From positions 1 to 41,715 of the forward strand of contig CACYRS010000025.1 in assembly GCA_902776935.1 (NCBI GenBank): a stretch of DNA of 41,715 bases. The letters run 5' to 3'. Under the pieces are notes generated by a model that searched no databases, was not told the origin of the DNA, and saw only the letters and a list, made by a program, of their open reading frames with translations. Both the position numbers and the translations under genes were made by a program. This document shows positions 41,593 through 41,715 of this stretch, in pieces. Origin of the DNA: an uncultured Prevotellaceae bacterium. Its GTDB lineage: Bacteria > Bacteroidota > Bacteroidia > Bacteroidales > Bacteroidaceae. The first letter of the stretch is position 1. Every line of letters starts with the position of its first letter.

Positions 41593-41715
41593 ATGAGTAA
41601 AAGCCGTGAGTTAAATCTACGAGACCTTGGTGGAATAGATGATGTTATTCCCCAAGGGCTGTTTCTGCGTAGTGGCAAACTCAGCATACTCACACCAACC
41701 GAATGCGCCGAACTC
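41593..41715 (+). CDS. Tyrosine-protein phosphatase-like protein, N-terminal part only
   Basis: Only 41 residues are in the window; the gene runs off the right edge. LNLRDLGGIDDVIPQGLFLRSGKLSIL follows the [RL]-x-[LV]-GG-...-G-x-[LY]-RS-G start of the Y_phosphatase3-type dual-specificity/tyrosine phosphatases, which have the catalytic CxxGxxR further downstream, outside this window. It has its own promoter. Confidence 0.72.
   Translation, partial: MSKSRELNLRDLGGIDDVIPQGLFLRSGKLSILTPTECAEL

Noticed and set aside
1-41715. Search for tRNA, rRNA, riboswitch, CRISPR, transposase or integrase genes
   Set aside because: No cloverleaf, conserved riboswitch core, spaced repeat array or DDE/tyrosine recombinase protein was recognised by eye. 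A covariance-model scan was not possible.

Overview
The window looks like a chromosomal segment of a Bacteroidales bacterium, most likely a Prevotella relative (Prevotellaceae). The main reasons are the Bacteroidota -7 promoter element TAnnTTTG upstream of nearly every transcription unit, Bacteroidetes-specific families (DUF4248, DUF4421, DUF4105, calycin-like and fimbrillin-like lipoproteins), a fused FeoA-FeoB, and an LptC / CNNM-CBS / PpiD gene string. The genus is inference. No rRNA, tRNA, CRISPR array, transposase or integrase was seen.

Layout. 1-1365: accessory remnant with a DUF4248 gene, a gene-poor AT-rich stretch carrying a 36-bp perfect palindrome between TTTTAGTG-type blocks, and an M15 peptidase whose N-terminus appears cut by a stop codon. 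1446-6086: one operon (M28 peptidase with PDZ, polytopic membrane protein, calycin-like lipoprotein, TonB-dependent receptor). 6116-10405: DUF4421 outer-membrane protein, a secreted repeat protein on the minus strand, a COG2509 FAD protein and a cytidylate-kinase-like protein. 10431-16525: pheT (with a frameshifting 5' deletion), yebC, a small lipoprotein (minus), lepA and a Crp/Fnr-type regulator. 16488-28135 (minus): feoAB, ruvC and a double ABC ATPase form one unit; secA and an ABC ATPase form a second; DUF4105 and an alkaline-phosphatase-superfamily protein form a third. 28193-37800 (plus): an outer-membrane protein, lptC, CNNM/CBS protein, ppiD, then a polysaccharide-export set (Wzc-like kinase, HAD phosphatase, Wza-like lipoprotein, a 56-residue His-rich membrane protein). 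37856-41715: fimbrillin-like lipoprotein, a broken HU-like gene (minus), FMN reductase, AlkD-type repair protein and the start of a tyrosine-phosphatase-like gene.

Most striking is a family of short repeats built of about 7-bp units (ACTCTNN, AACCAAT, TTATCAT, GACCATT, AGTAAAA types). They sit at gene junctions and also inside reading frames. Two copies, in feoB and in the double ABC gene, are palindromic elements with a shared GGTAGCAA core and ACTCT-type heptads. Both are inserted in frame at inter-domain linkers, and a half copy lies in front of the cytidylate-kinase-like gene. They behave like in-frame palindromic repeats (compare Rickettsia palindromic elements), and I do not know them as a described family.

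Three genes look damaged: pheT (about 46 codons lost near the start, with frameshift), the HU-like gene (about 35 codons lost, with frameshift) and the M15 peptidase (in-frame stop). Because pheT is essential, assembly error must be considered for these.
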